A stretch of 32,705 bases of DNA from VFBF01 sp034440275 (GTDB taxonomy: Bacteria > Pseudomonadota > Alphaproteobacteria > Caulobacterales > Aquidulcibacteraceae): positions 1 through 32,705 of the forward strand of contig JAWXBS010000073.1 in the NCBI GenBank assembly GCA_034440275.1, read 5' to 3'. Below, piece by piece: positions 1-7,845 of this stretch. Every line of letters starts with the position of its first letter. Position 1 is the stretch's first letter. Both the position numbers and the translations under genes were made by a program. Below the pieces are notes generated by a model that was not told where the DNA came from, ran no database searches, and was given only the letters and a program-made list of their open reading frames with translations.

Positions 1-42
1 CTTGTAGAAGCGCTTGTGGGCGTGGAGATCGTCGGTGCTCAT
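1..42 (-). CDS. N-terminus of probable ATP12-family F1-ATPase assembly chaperone (partial)
   Basis: The first 14 codons of a minus-strand gene enter the window (MSTDDLHAHKRFYK). A basic-RFYK segment near the N-terminus is typical of alphaproteobacterial ATP12 proteins, which help assemble the alpha subunit of the F1-ATPase. From memory, ATP12, a HAD phosphatase, an RluA synthase and crcB often lie together in this class, and the last three are found nearby on the same strand. The remainder lies outside the window, so the call rests on a very short peptide plus context. Confidence 0.4.
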   Translation of the reverse strand, partial: MSTDDLHAHKRFYK

Positions 43-156
43 GGGGCTTGGGTGCGGCGGCGGCGCGTTTGGGTCAAGCCGGGAAGCTGCATTTGAGCGC
101 GCGCTTTTCACACGCCTGTCGCAGGACTAGTCTGGCGCCATTACCGGGAGGAGACA

Positions 157-2032
157 GTGGTGGGTCTGGTTCGGGGCAACCTGTTACGGGTCATTCTGGC
201 GTTCGCGGCGCTGGTCTTCGGGGCGAGCGCGTCTGCGCAGCAGCAGACCCGCGTGGCGCTGATCATCGCCAACAGCGCCTATGTGCAGCAAAATCCGCTC
301 GCCAATCCCGCGCGTGATGCGGAGGCCGTTCGCGCCGCCCTCACTCGGGCGGGATTTCAGGCCTCGGTCAGCGCCAACCGCACCAACGCGCAGATGCGGG
401 CCGATCTTCTGGCGTTCCGGCGTCGCGCGGACACCGCCGACGTGGCGCTGGTCTACTTCGCCGGGCACGGCATGCGCGTAGGGCAGACGAACTGGCTGCT
501 GCCCACCGACTTCGACGCCGGCAGCATCGCCAGCGACGAGGATTTCGAGGCCCGCGCCATCTCGCACCGCACGATCCTGCGCGAGCTCGGCCGCGCGCCG
601 ACGCGGATCGCGGTATTCGATGCATGTCGCGACAATCCCTACGAGGCGACCATCGCCGCGCGCATGTCTCTCGCCGCGCGCAGCGCCACCGTCTCCGGGA
701 CGCGCAATCCCGCCGCACCGCAGCCAGGCCTCGTCGCGGTCGAAGCCGACGACATCCTCGTGCTGTTTTCCGCCGGCGCCGGACAATTCGCACTCGACGG
801 GCCGCAGGGACAACTCAGCCCATTCGCGCGCGCTTTTGTCGCGTCGGTCACGACACAGACAGAACTGCGCGTGATGGCCGGCAAGATCCGCGATACCGTC
901 GTCGCCAGCACCGGCGGTGAACGCTCGCGCACCGCGCAACGGCCCTATCTTTCCGGCTCGCTCGGCGGTCGCGAAGTCTATCTCATGGGCGCGCCATTGC
1001 GCACCGCGCCGATCGGTGAAGAGGCGGCGGCGTTCAACCGTTGCAACACGCAACAGACGGCCGCGTGCTGGCGCGATTACGTCGCGCGCTATCCAAATGG
1101 GAACAACATCAGCACGGCGAAGATCGTGCTCACGAGCCTGGAGCGACCGGCCAATCCTGTGGGCGCTTCGGACTTGAATGCTGTCGACGCTACGCGGCGC
1201 GCGCTCGCGGCGATGACGCCTGCTGAATGGAGGCGCGGAGATAGTGGAGTTCTAGCGACACGCCTGATTGCAACGCATGGGAGGGCCAGCCTTGAGCGCG
1301 CGGCGCAACTAGGCGATGCACGCGCTCAATGGGTGGTCAGTCGAGGCTTCGGGGAACAACTGGGCGGTTTCCCCTACGATGCGGCGGCCTCCTTCCGTTG
1401 GGCCCAAGCTTCCGCGGCGGATGGTTTCGCACCTGGGCAATCCACTCTTGGGGCACTCTATTATCGCGGTAGAGGTGTTCAGCGCGATGAAAGAGAGGCA
1501 CTTCGCCTGCTAAGGCTTGCCGTCGCTCAAGATGATGCGGTCGGGCAATCAAACTTGGGCGTGCTCTACCTCAATGGGGTCGACGGGCTTCCGAAAGACG
1601 AGAGGGAAGCTGTGCGCTTGTTCCGACTCGCGGCCGATAAGGGAAATGCAAGTGCGCAAGCTAATCTCGGCCTCAGGTATGCAATTGGTGGCGGTGGAAC
1701 TCCCAGAGATGACCATGAGGCAGTAAGGTTGTTTCGACAGGCTTGCGGATCAAGGCGAGCCCTTCGCGCAAGCCAATCTCGCAGGGATGTACGCTCAAGG
1801 ACGTGGAGGATTGGCGGTCAATGATCAAGAAGCCGTCAGGCTTTACAACTTGGCGATTCAACGTGGTGAGCCCTCCGCGCGAGCGGGTCTGGCGCGCATG
1901 TATGAAACCGGACGTGGTGGGTTAGCGGTAGACCGGGCGCAGGCTATCCGTTTGTATCGTCGCGCCGCGCAACAGGGGAACACTTGGGCTGTGGAGCAGT
2001 TGCGTCGTCTTGGCGAAGTCGAGCCTTGGTAA
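157..2032 (+). CDS. Secreted caspase-like (peptidase C14) protein with C-terminal Sel1 repeats, frameshifted
   Basis: A GTG start at 157 (or the next GTG, 160) follows a GGGAGGAG ribosome site at 146-153. Residues 1-27 form a signal peptide with an ASA cleavage site, so the product is exported. Residues 32 to about 275 are a caspase/metacaspase fold with the catalytic pair His104 (in FAGHGM) and Cys157 (in DACRDNP). A linker leads into Sel1/TPR-like repeats from about residue 400, with recurring EAVRLFR and GxGxxxD patterns. The uninterrupted frame stops at 1824 (555 aa), but the Sel1 pattern continues in the next frame to 2032. Removing one T at 1743/1744 restores a 624-aa protein. This is either a real truncation inside the repeats or a sequencing error; the caspase domain is intact either way. 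Substrate unknown. Confidence 0.85.
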
Positions 2033-2049
2033 AGCAAATAGGGTAAGCA

Positions 2050-2715
2050 TCAGCCAACCGCCCACTTCCCCAACTCCCCCCGCAGCACCGCGAAGTCGGC
2101 CGCGATGTGATGCGCGCCGCCGCTCTGGATTTCCTCGATGGTGTGGAAGCCCCAGCTCACGCCCTGCGCGTAGCAGGCCGCCGAACGCGCCATGGCCATG
2201 TCGAAGCTGGTGTCGCCGATCATGATAGTGTCGGCGGGTGTAGCGCCGACGGCGTCGATGACGAGATTGAGCATGTGCGGGTCGGGTTTGCCGGGGCCGT
2301 CGTCGGCGCAGAAGGCCGCATCGAACAGGCCCTCGAAACCGTGGCGCTCGATGAAGGCGTCCACGCCGCGCCGCGCCTTGCCGGTGGCGACGCCGAGCCG
2401 CCAGCCGTCCTCGCGCAGCTGCATCACGATCTCGCGGGCGCCCTCGTAGAGCGGCTCGATCAGGCCCGCCTCGCGGTTCGCCACGAACGCGTCCTTGTAC
2501 GCCTGCGCGAGCACCGGATAGCGCGAACGGTCCAGCTCCGGCGCCAGCACCGCAATCGCCGGTTCCAGCGAAAGCCCGACGATCCGGCGCGTCTCTTCGT
2601 AGCCGGGCGCCGCAAGGTTCAGCGACCGGAACGCCGCCCCCATGGCCTCGGCGATGGAGCGGCGGCTGTCGACGAGGGTGCCGTCGACATCGAATACGGC
2701 AAGTTTTGCGGTCAT
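2050..2715 (-). CDS. HAD-IA family hydrolase, phosphoglycolate phosphatase-like
   Basis: The 221-aa product begins MTAKLAVFDVDGTLVD, which places the aspartyl nucleophile and acid/base pair (Asp9, Asp11) at the normal HAD position. This favours the start at 2715 over an upstream ATG at 2841 that adds an unconserved extension. Further HAD motifs are visible: the ATGK motif II, a conserved Lys in GKPDPHM, and the MIGDTSFD metal-binding motif. A cap domain lies between motifs I and II. It probably dephosphorylates a small phosphate ester such as phosphoglycolate, or a nucleotide; the sequence does not settle the substrate. It is on the same strand as the ATP12-like gene, the two separated by the plus-strand caspase gene. 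Confidence 0.88.
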   Translation of the reverse strand: MTAKLAVFDVDGTLVDSRRSIAEAMGAAFRSLNLAAPGYEETRRIVGLSLEPAIAVLAPELDRSRYPVLAQAYKDAFVANREAGLIEPLYEGAREIVMQLREDGWRLGVATGKARRGVDAFIERHGFEGLFDAAFCADDGPGKPDPHMLNLVIDAVGATPADTIMIGDTSFDMAMARSAACYAQGVSWGFHTIEEIQSGGAHHIAADFAVLRGELGKWAVG

Positions 2716-2884
2716 CCGGGTGTGTTTCGTTGCGGGCGGGCGGGTTCTTGCATTCAGGTAGGGTTCGGCGGCGGCGTTGTCAGCTAGAGCGTTGAAGCTG
2801 CCGTGGAAATGGCGGACGATTCGGTCGGTTTCGTGGTCCACAGGTTAACGGGCCGCTACGCACACGATCGGGAGCACGGGTACG

Positions 2885-3370
2885 ATGGGTTTTCTTCTGT
2901 CGCCGTTCGGGCGGGTCAGCCGCAGGGGCCTGTGGCTCGGCTATCTGCTGACGTTCACCGTGCTGCTCGCCGGCGCGTATTTCGGCGACAAGGCGCTCGC
3001 GGCCAAGCAAGCCTTCGTGCTGCCGTCACAACTCATCGCGCTGCAGCCGGCGCTCGATATCGCGGGCGGGCCCTTGCTGCTCGCGGTGGTGATCTTCGTG
3101 CCGTGGGCCACAGGCATGATGATCCTCAAGCGCCTGCATGACCGCGGCTTCGGCGGCCTGCTGCTGGTCTGGAAAGCCATCGTGCTCGGGCCCCTCGTGT
3201 GGCTCGCGTTCAACGCCGATCGCTTGGTCGGCGCACAGATGGGCGACATCGTCGCCATCGGCGCGCTCGTCATCGCTGCGCTGATGATCCTGCGCGCGCT
3301 GATCATCGTGCTGTTCCTGCCGGGACAGGATGGCGAGAACCGCTACGGTCCAGATCCCCTTGAGACCTGA
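2885..3370 (+). CDS. DUF805 family membrane protein
   Basis: This 161-aa polytopic inner-membrane protein has the DUF805 hallmarks: an N-terminal LSPFGRVSRRGLWL segment, the RLHDRGFGG motif near residue 82, and a C-terminal N-RYGPDPL tail. About four hydrophobic segments are visible (near 17-35, 58-78, 88-108 and 118-142). The function of the family is not established. The gene diverges from the HAD gene; the 170-bp spacer contains a GTTAAC palindrome (2844-2849) and a GANTC site (2818-2822), possible regulatory elements. Confidence 0.85.
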   Translation: MGFLLSPFGRVSRRGLWLGYLLTFTVLLAGAYFGDKALAAKQAFVLPSQLIALQPALDIAGGPLLLAVVIFVPWATGMMILKRLHDRGFGGLLLVWKAIVLGPLVWLAFNADRLVGAQMGDIVAIGALVIAALMILRALIIVLFLPGQDGENRYGPDPLET

Positions 3371-3407
3371 TTAACGCTGCCAGCAGTTAACATTGTTTGG
3401 GATTAAC
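3371..3407 (+). repeat. Three TTAAC elements at an exact 16-bp period
   Basis: TTAAC occurs at 3371, 3387 and 3403, each exactly 16 bp apart. The outer two sit inside an 11-bp direct repeat (GATTAACGCTG, 3369-3379 and 3401-3411), and the first overlaps the DUF805 stop codon. The array lies about 70 bp upstream of the excalibur-like gene. TTAAC resembles a CtrA half-site, but the spacing is not the known TTAA-N7-TTAA arrangement, so the binding protein, if any, is unknown. Confidence 0.6.
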
Positions 3408-3475
3408 GCTGTCCCTTAGCGCCGTATTAGAGCGTGTCGCGCTAGGGTGGTTCGTTCGGCCAAGGGACGGAAGAC

Positions 3476-3856
3476 ATGGCGGCTTGCAACGGCGCGACCT
3501 ATCAGGCGCCCGCAAAGGAGGATCGCCTCGCCGCGGTCCACGACAACTTCAAGGCGGTCGGCAAGCACGGACGCCTGGCGGCGTTCGGGCGCACCGTTTC
3601 CAATTTCGTGCGGATGCTTGTGGTGGAAGCCGGCAGGCTGCTGCGCGTGGCGCTGGTCGCGGCCGTCGTCGGCGCAGTGACGGGATTCGGCCTGATCATG
3701 CTGGGCTACAGCGATCCGCTGATGGGACTGAAGCACTTCGCGTCCGCGCCGCATTGTGCGTTCGCCAAGCAGCTTGGCGTCGACCGTGCGCACATCCGTC
3801 AGCCCGGCTACTGGAAGCACCACGACGGCGATCGCAACGGCGTCGCCTGCGAGTAG
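3476..3856 (+). CDS. Membrane-anchored protein with C-terminal excalibur-like domain
   Basis: The 126-aa product has a soluble N-terminal half of about 50 residues, one hydrophobic segment at about 56-78, and a C-terminal module of about 35 residues. That module reads HCAFAKQLG, then PGYWKHHDGD and NGVACE. The pattern Cys, PGY, DxDxxG and a final CE matches the calcium-binding excalibur family. One acidic position is replaced by Arg-Asn (HDGDRN), so calcium binding is not assured. The extracytoplasmic tail would suit an envelope or surface role. The ATG at 3476 follows a weak GGACGGAAG. The gene ends 3 bp before the convergent rluC stop. Confidence 0.65.
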   Translation: MAACNGATYQAPAKEDRLAAVHDNFKAVGKHGRLAAFGRTVSNFVRMLVVEAGRLLRVALVAAVVGAVTGFGLIMLGYSDPLMGLKHFASAPHCAFAKQLGVDRAHIRQPGYWKHHDGDRNGVACE

Positions 3857-3859
3857 GCG

Positions 3860-4846
3860 CTACTTCAGCGCCCTGAATGGATCCTTCGCGTCGCCTTCCT
3901 CGAAGCCGAACGCGTTGAAGGTTTTCTTCATGTGCGCCGGCAGGGGCGCCACGACGCGAATGTCGCCCTTCACCGGATGCGGGATGTCGATGGCGCGGGC
4001 GTGCAGGTGCAGGCGCTCGGGCAGCGCGCCGGGCGTTTCGCGGTCGCACTTGTATTTCGGGTCGCCGAGAATGGCGTGGCCGATGCCGGCCATGTGGAAG
4101 CGCAGCTGGTGCGTGCGGCCGGTGACGGGGCGCAGCGCCATCCACGCGGCGCGCGGATAGGCTTCCGAAATCGCCACATATTCGGTGATCGCGAACAGCG
4201 CGTCCTTTTCGCCGTGCTTGGCCTGGCGCACCATTTCACGGTCGCCGTCGAGCGGCCCCACCGCCTTCTTCAACCAGCCGCGGATTTCACCTTCCGCCGG
4301 GCGCGGACAGCCGAGCACCACCGCCCAATAGACCTTCGTGGTCTCGCGGCTCTTGAACGACTTCGCCAACGCCGCCGCCGCACGCGGCGTGCGCGCGAGC
4401 ACGAGGCAGCCGGACGTATCGCGATCGAGCCGGTGCACGAGCTTCGGCTTTTCGTCGTATTCGAACTTGAGGCCGTCCATCAGCAGGTCGAGGTGGCGGC
4501 CCGTCTTCATGCCGCCCTGCACGGGCAGGCCCGGCGGTTTGTTCAGCACGAGCACATCGTCGTCGCGGTAGATGACGAGGCTTTGCACGAAGGCGCGCTC
4601 CTCGTCGGTGATCGTCTCGCGGACGATGTGTTCCTTTTCGTCGGGCAGCGGCGGCACGCGCACGGTCTGGCCCGGACGCACGCGGTCGTTTTCCTTCGCG
4701 CGCGCGCCGTCGACGCGCACCTGTCCGGTGCGGATCATCTTGCCGATCTGGCCTTGCGTCAGATGCGGAAAGTGGCGGTGGAACCAGCGGTCGAGGCGGA
4801 CTTCGCCTTCGGTTTCCGCAATGGTGATGGTCTCGACGGTCTTCAT
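3860..4846 (-). CDS. rluC: RluC-like 23S rRNA pseudouridine synthase with S4 domain
   Basis: The 328-aa protein has an N-terminal S4 RNA-binding domain (about 15-75; RLDRWFHRHFP and the GQIGKMIRTGQVRVDG segment). A RluA-type catalytic domain follows, containing HRLDRDTSG, whose Asp attacks the target uridine. The late GRTHQLRFHM motif and length suit the RluC/RluD group; RluC is preferred but which 23S positions it modifies cannot be read from sequence. Its ATG overlaps the crcB stop (ATGA, 4843-4846), so the two are probably translationally coupled. The open frame runs further upstream, but that part only shadows crcB. Confidence 0.88.
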   Translation of the reverse strand: MKTVETITIAETEGEVRLDRWFHRHFPHLTQGQIGKMIRTGQVRVDGARAKENDRVRPGQTVRVPPLPDEKEHIVRETITDEERAFVQSLVIYRDDDVLVLNKPPGLPVQGGMKTGRHLDLLMDGLKFEYDEKPKLVHRLDRDTSGCLVLARTPRAAAALAKSFKSRETTKVYWAVVLGCPRPAEGEIRGWLKKAVGPLDGDREMVRQAKHGEKDALFAITEYVAISEAYPRAAWMALRPVTGRTHQLRFHMAGIGHAILGDPKYKCDRETPGALPERLHLHARAIDIPHPVKGDIRVVAPLPAHMKKTFNAFGFEEGDAKDPFRALK

Positions 4847-5205
4847 GCAAAACTCCGCGCGAGCATGAAGCCCGCAAACGCCGCGCCCACGCTCGCGATC
4901 ACCGAAAGCACGGCGTAGATCGCGGCGGTCGCCACATCGCCGCGCTGCATCAGGCGAACGGTTTCCATCGAAAACGCGGAAAAGGTGGTGAACCCGCCGA
5001 GCACGCCGATGCCGGCGAAGAGCAGAAGCGGGCGGTTGTCGGCGGCGAAAGCGAAGAGCACGCCCATGGCGAAGCCGCCCACGGTGTTGATGGCGAGCGT
5101 GCCCCACGGCAGGCCCGTGCCGCCCCACGGTGCCAGAAGATTGACGCCGAAACGGCCGCTCGCACCGAGCGCGCCGCCCAGCGCCACAAGAAGGAATTCA
5201 CGCAT
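4843..5205 (-). CDS. crcB: Fluoride ion channel CrcB (Fluc)
   Basis: The 120-aa protein has four hydrophobic segments and the family signatures: GGALGASGRF near the N-terminus, the W-TLxxN (here WGTLAINTVGGF) helix, and GGFTTFSAFSMET, whose Phe and Thr/Ser residues line the fluoride path in Fluc channels. It should act as a dimeric inner-membrane exporter that prevents fluoride build-up. It is the first gene of a crcB-rluC pair. No fluoride riboswitch fold was found in the 45 bp upstream, and no strong ribosome site is evident. Confidence 0.93.
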   Translation of the reverse strand: MREFLLVALGGALGASGRFGVNLLAPWGGTGLPWGTLAINTVGGFAMGVLFAFAADNRPLLLFAGIGVLGGFTTFSAFSMETVRLMQRGDVATAAIYAVLSVIASVGAAFAGFMLARSFA

Positions 5206-5250
5206 GGCGGCTTGGTAGATTGTTTTTGGCCCTACCGCGAGGGGTAACGC

Positions 5251-5931
5251 TCAGCGCACATCGACATAAACGTGTCCGTCGTGACGCAGGGTGTTGCAAC
5301 CGGGAAAGCGGATACGCGCCTCGTTGGCGAATCCGAGCCGTGCTTTCAGATGCGGCTCCAGCAAGAGTCGGCGGACACGTTTGTCCGCAAGAAGCGCCTG
5401 AATGAGAGTCCGTGTGCGCTGTTCGTCCAGACGCCAGCTTCGGTCGGGCGGCGGCGACTTGTTGTTCCCGGGACGTTTGGCACCCGCGCACGGGTCAACG
5501 TCGCCCTCCCGCATCGGTTCGAAAGCATAGTATCCCGAAGGCGTCGGCGGACGCGGTTGCGGCGTGCCCGCGATGCTTTCGTAGAACAACGCCACGTCGA
5601 TCTGGCGCCCGTCTCCATGGCTGAGATGCGGCGGCATCGGGCGCACGGCCGATGGCCATGAGGCCTCCATGTAATGAACGACGGCGCCGGGATGCTCTGC
5701 CGCAACCTTCGCCCCCACATCGCGCATGACGGCGTGCGCCCGAGGCGTCACCCAGTTGCGATCCAGCGTGCAGTAGTTGGAATGCGCCGCCTTCAGATTG
5801 GCTTCCGAACGACAAGGCAACCGCACTAAACCTGCGGCGCTTGTGGACGTGGTGTCTTCAGCGGCTCGTGGCCCGCAGCCGGCCATGCACAACACGGCCA
5901 GCGCGAACGGGAGACCGCGTGCGAGTCTCAC
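5251..5931 (-). CDS. Lipoprotein resembling LAS-type (M15/M74) murein peptidases
   Basis: The 226-aa product begins with a basic-hydrophobic signal ending in a lipobox (MAGC, Cys19), so it is probably a lipoprotein. The mature part contains H-x6-D (SHGDGRQID) and, near the end, RHDGHVYVDVR. This pair resembles the zinc-binding HxxxxxxD and H-x-H motifs of LAS peptidases such as MepA, although the second motif is not a perfect HxH. Several Cys residues could form disulfides. A role in peptidoglycan cleavage is inferred from the motifs only. Its ATG overlaps the stop of the upstream lipoprotein gene (ATGA at 5928-5931), making it the last gene of a three-gene operon. Confidence 0.6.
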   Translation of the reverse strand: MRLARGLPFALAVLCMAGCGPRAAEDTTSTSAAGLVRLPCRSEANLKAAHSNYCTLDRNWVTPRAHAVMRDVGAKVAAEHPGAVVHYMEASWPSAVRPMPPHLSHGDGRQIDVALFYESIAGTPQPRPPTPSGYYAFEPMREGDVDPCAGAKRPGNNKSPPPDRSWRLDEQRTRTLIQALLADKRVRRLLLEPHLKARLGFANEARIRFPGCNTLRHDGHVYVDVR

Positions 5932-6407
5932 CCCCCGGTCGGTCGCAGGCTTTGCAGGATCTGGCGCGCGTCATAGGCGTTGGCGTCCGCAGGCTTGGTC
6001 CCGCGTCCGAAACGGGCTTCCAGCGAAGCGTCCGCCTTCGCGCCGCCGCCGACCGGTATGCCGACGCTGGTGCCCACGCCAACGGAAGTGTTGCGTCCAT
6101 AGCTGCCGCCGCCGACGCCTACCGAGAAGTTCGGGCCAGAGCGCTGGCCCGGCTCGACGATCCGCTGGTCGACGATGAACCAGTCGTAGCCCTGCTGCAC
6201 GGCCAGTTCCGCCGCACGGTAGAGCGCGTGGTTGTTGGCGGCTTCCGCGTTCGCCGCGCCGCGGTAGGTGACGCGGTAGCGATCGTTCTCGATGCGCATT
6301 TCAGAGTAGCCGGGACCATTCGGCTTGGCCGCGGCGCCGTAGGGGGCGGCGGTGGCGCAGGCGGCGAGCGCTGCGGCGAGCAGTATTGCGGAGACGGTGC
6401 GGATCAT
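5928..6407 (-). CDS. CC0125/CC1285-family lipoprotein
   Basis: This 159-aa product has a lipoprotein signal (lipobox LAAC, Cys16), followed by GYSEMRIENDRYRVTYRG and a YRAAELAVQQGYDWF segment. These match what I recall of the Caulobacter CC0125/CC1285 lipoprotein family, whose function is unknown. A Gly/Ser/Val-rich stretch (about 105-130) is low-complexity. Start 6407 is chosen because a GGAGG (6416-6420) lies 8 bases upstream; that site sits inside the end of the upstream pseudouridine synthase gene. It overlaps the next gene by 4 nt, so the three genes look translationally coupled. Confidence 0.75.
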   Translation of the reverse strand: MIRTVSAILLAAALAACATAAPYGAAAKPNGPGYSEMRIENDRYRVTYRGAANAEAANNHALYRAAELAVQQGYDWFIVDQRIVEPGQRSGPNFSVGVGGGSYGRNTSVGVGTSVGIPVGGGAKADASLEARFGRGTKPADANAYDARQILQSLRPTGG

Positions 6408-6411
6408 CGGG

Positions 6412-7170
6412 TCATCCTCCTTGAAGGTGTTTGATGAAGGTATCGCCAGACGGCAGGGCGGTTCCAAGGCCAAGCTTCTCGGCCGTCTCACGGAATACGG
6501 CAGGCGGGCGGACGAATATCGAAAGCGCGCCGCCCGCCGGGTGCGGCACGCGGAGCGCAAGGGCGTGCAGCAGCAGGTGCGGGGTCGCTGCGCCGCCGAG
6601 CGAGAAGAGGCCGCCATACTTGCCGTCGCCGGCGATGGGGCGCCCGGCGAGCGCCAAATGCGCGCGGATCTGGTGCATGCGGCCAGTGTGCGGGCGCGCC
6701 TCGACGAGCGCCGCCGCTTCCGTCGCCGCCAGCGTGCGGTAGGCGGTCTCGGCGTTCCAGGAGGGGCTCTCGTCGTCGCGGGCCGCGCGGACGATGTCGA
6801 CGCCCCTGACCTTTGTCTTGACGAGGCGTGTGTCGAGCAGGCCCTGGCTCGGCTCCGGCGCGCCGCCGCAGACGATGGCGAGGTAGGTCTTCTCCGTCGC
6901 GCGATCGGCGAAAGCCTGGTTGAGCGCGGCAATCGCCGAGGGTGTGCGCCCCGCCACGATCACGCCGGAGGTTTCGCGATCGAGCCTGTGGGCGAGACGA
7001 GGCCGACGGCCCTTCCGGTCCGTCAACTGCGCCAGCATTTCATCGAGCGAGACTTCCACGCCCGACCCGCCCTGCACCGACAGTCCCGCCGGCTTGTCGA
7101 ACACCAGCACCTGCGGGTCCTCGTGGATGAGGAAGGCGCGCGCGTCGGCACCTTTCGCGAAGGTCGGCAT
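6412..7170 (-). CDS. RluA-family pseudouridine synthase (no S4 domain)
   Basis: A 252-aa single-domain pseudouridine synthase. The catalytic HRLDRETSGV motif is at about residue 65, followed by the TEKTYLAIV and GRMHQIRAHL segments of the RluA family. There is no N-terminal S4 domain, which makes it like RluA or TruC rather than RluC. The target (23S rRNA or tRNA) cannot be assigned. The longer open frame to 7881 is not supported by conserved sequence, so the ATG at 7170, just ahead of the catalytic domain, is used. First gene of the operon with the two lipoproteins. Confidence 0.87.
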   Translation of the reverse strand: MPTFAKGADARAFLIHEDPQVLVFDKPAGLSVQGGSGVEVSLDEMLAQLTDRKGRRPRLAHRLDRETSGVIVAGRTPSAIAALNQAFADRATEKTYLAIVCGGAPEPSQGLLDTRLVKTKVRGVDIVRAARDDESPSWNAETAYRTLAATEAAALVEARPHTGRMHQIRAHLALAGRPIAGDGKYGGLFSLGGAATPHLLLHALALRVPHPAGGALSIFVRPPAVFRETAEKLGLGTALPSGDTFIKHLQGG

Positions 7171-7344
7171 GCGGGGTCGTGGGTCGATGGACACCCCGGG
7201 CTTTTCGCATGGTCCCCGGTGCGCCGTCGCGCGGAATTTCCCCTTGGTCGCGGGAGCTGTGGACAAGTTTTGCGAAGCCGAGCCTACTCCCCGCAGCGGC
7301 GCGACCGTCGGCACAAGGCGGCGCGAATGGACGGGAGAGACATC

Positions 7345-7773
7345 ATGCGTGTCGGCGGACAGAGCATTCTCGCGATCTTGGCGGCGGCGGTCGCGATCTA
7401 CCTTCTCGGCTTTCTCATCTACGGCCTCGTGTTCAGCGAGATGTGGCAGGGCTTCCACGGCTATACCAAGGAGAGCATGGAGACGCTGTTCGCGGGCAAG
7501 GAATGGCGCATGGCGTTGTCGCCGGTCATGCCGCTGCTGATCGCGTTCGGCATGGCGAAAGTCATCGGCTGGCGAGGCCAGAAGGGCCTCGTCCCCGGCG
7601 TGCGCACCGGCCTCGTCGTGGGCGTGTGCTTCCTGATCGCGAGCCGGATGTATGGGTTCGTCTATGGCCCGGAACCCGAGGGGCTCCTGATCATGGACAG
7701 CCTCCACATGCTGGCGGGCGCGCTTATTGCGGGCGCTGTCATCGGCGCCTGGCCGGAGCGAAAGGCCGCCTGA
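7345..7773 (+). CDS. Small polytopic membrane protein, DUF1761-like
   Basis: The 142-aa product has four hydrophobic helices (about 8-28, 55-72, 84-102, 116-134). The N-terminal helix pattern IYLLGFLIYGLVF and overall size resemble DUF1761 proteins, whose function is unknown. ATG 7345 is preferred over 7327 because GGGAGA (7333-7338) is spaced 6 nt before it. It diverges from the pseudouridine-synthase operon across a 174-bp spacer in which I see no convincing promoter. Confidence 0.7.
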   Translation: MRVGGQSILAILAAAVAIYLLGFLIYGLVFSEMWQGFHGYTKESMETLFAGKEWRMALSPVMPLLIAFGMAKVIGWRGQKGLVPGVRTGLVVGVCFLIASRMYGFVYGPEPEGLLIMDSLHMLAGALIAGAVIGAWPERKAA

Positions 7774-7845
7774 ACGCCGCACGCCTCGCGCGGGCCACAC
7801 GGGGGTGCTAAGCGCTCCCGCGGTTTCCGCGACCTTCGAGGCTCC

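Noticed and set aside
2107..2787. 226-codon plus-strand frame opposite the HAD gene
   Set aside because: It is the complement of a gene with clear HAD motifs and has no recognisable motif of its own.
3369..3411. Canonical CtrA box
   Set aside because: The TTAAC units are separated by 11 bases (16-bp period), not the TTAA-N7-TTAA spacing, so a standard CtrA site is not supported.
5206..5250. Possible fluoride riboswitch before crcB
   Set aside because: The 45-bp spacer lacks the pseudoknot core of the crcB motif; only a weak 4-bp stem can be drawn.
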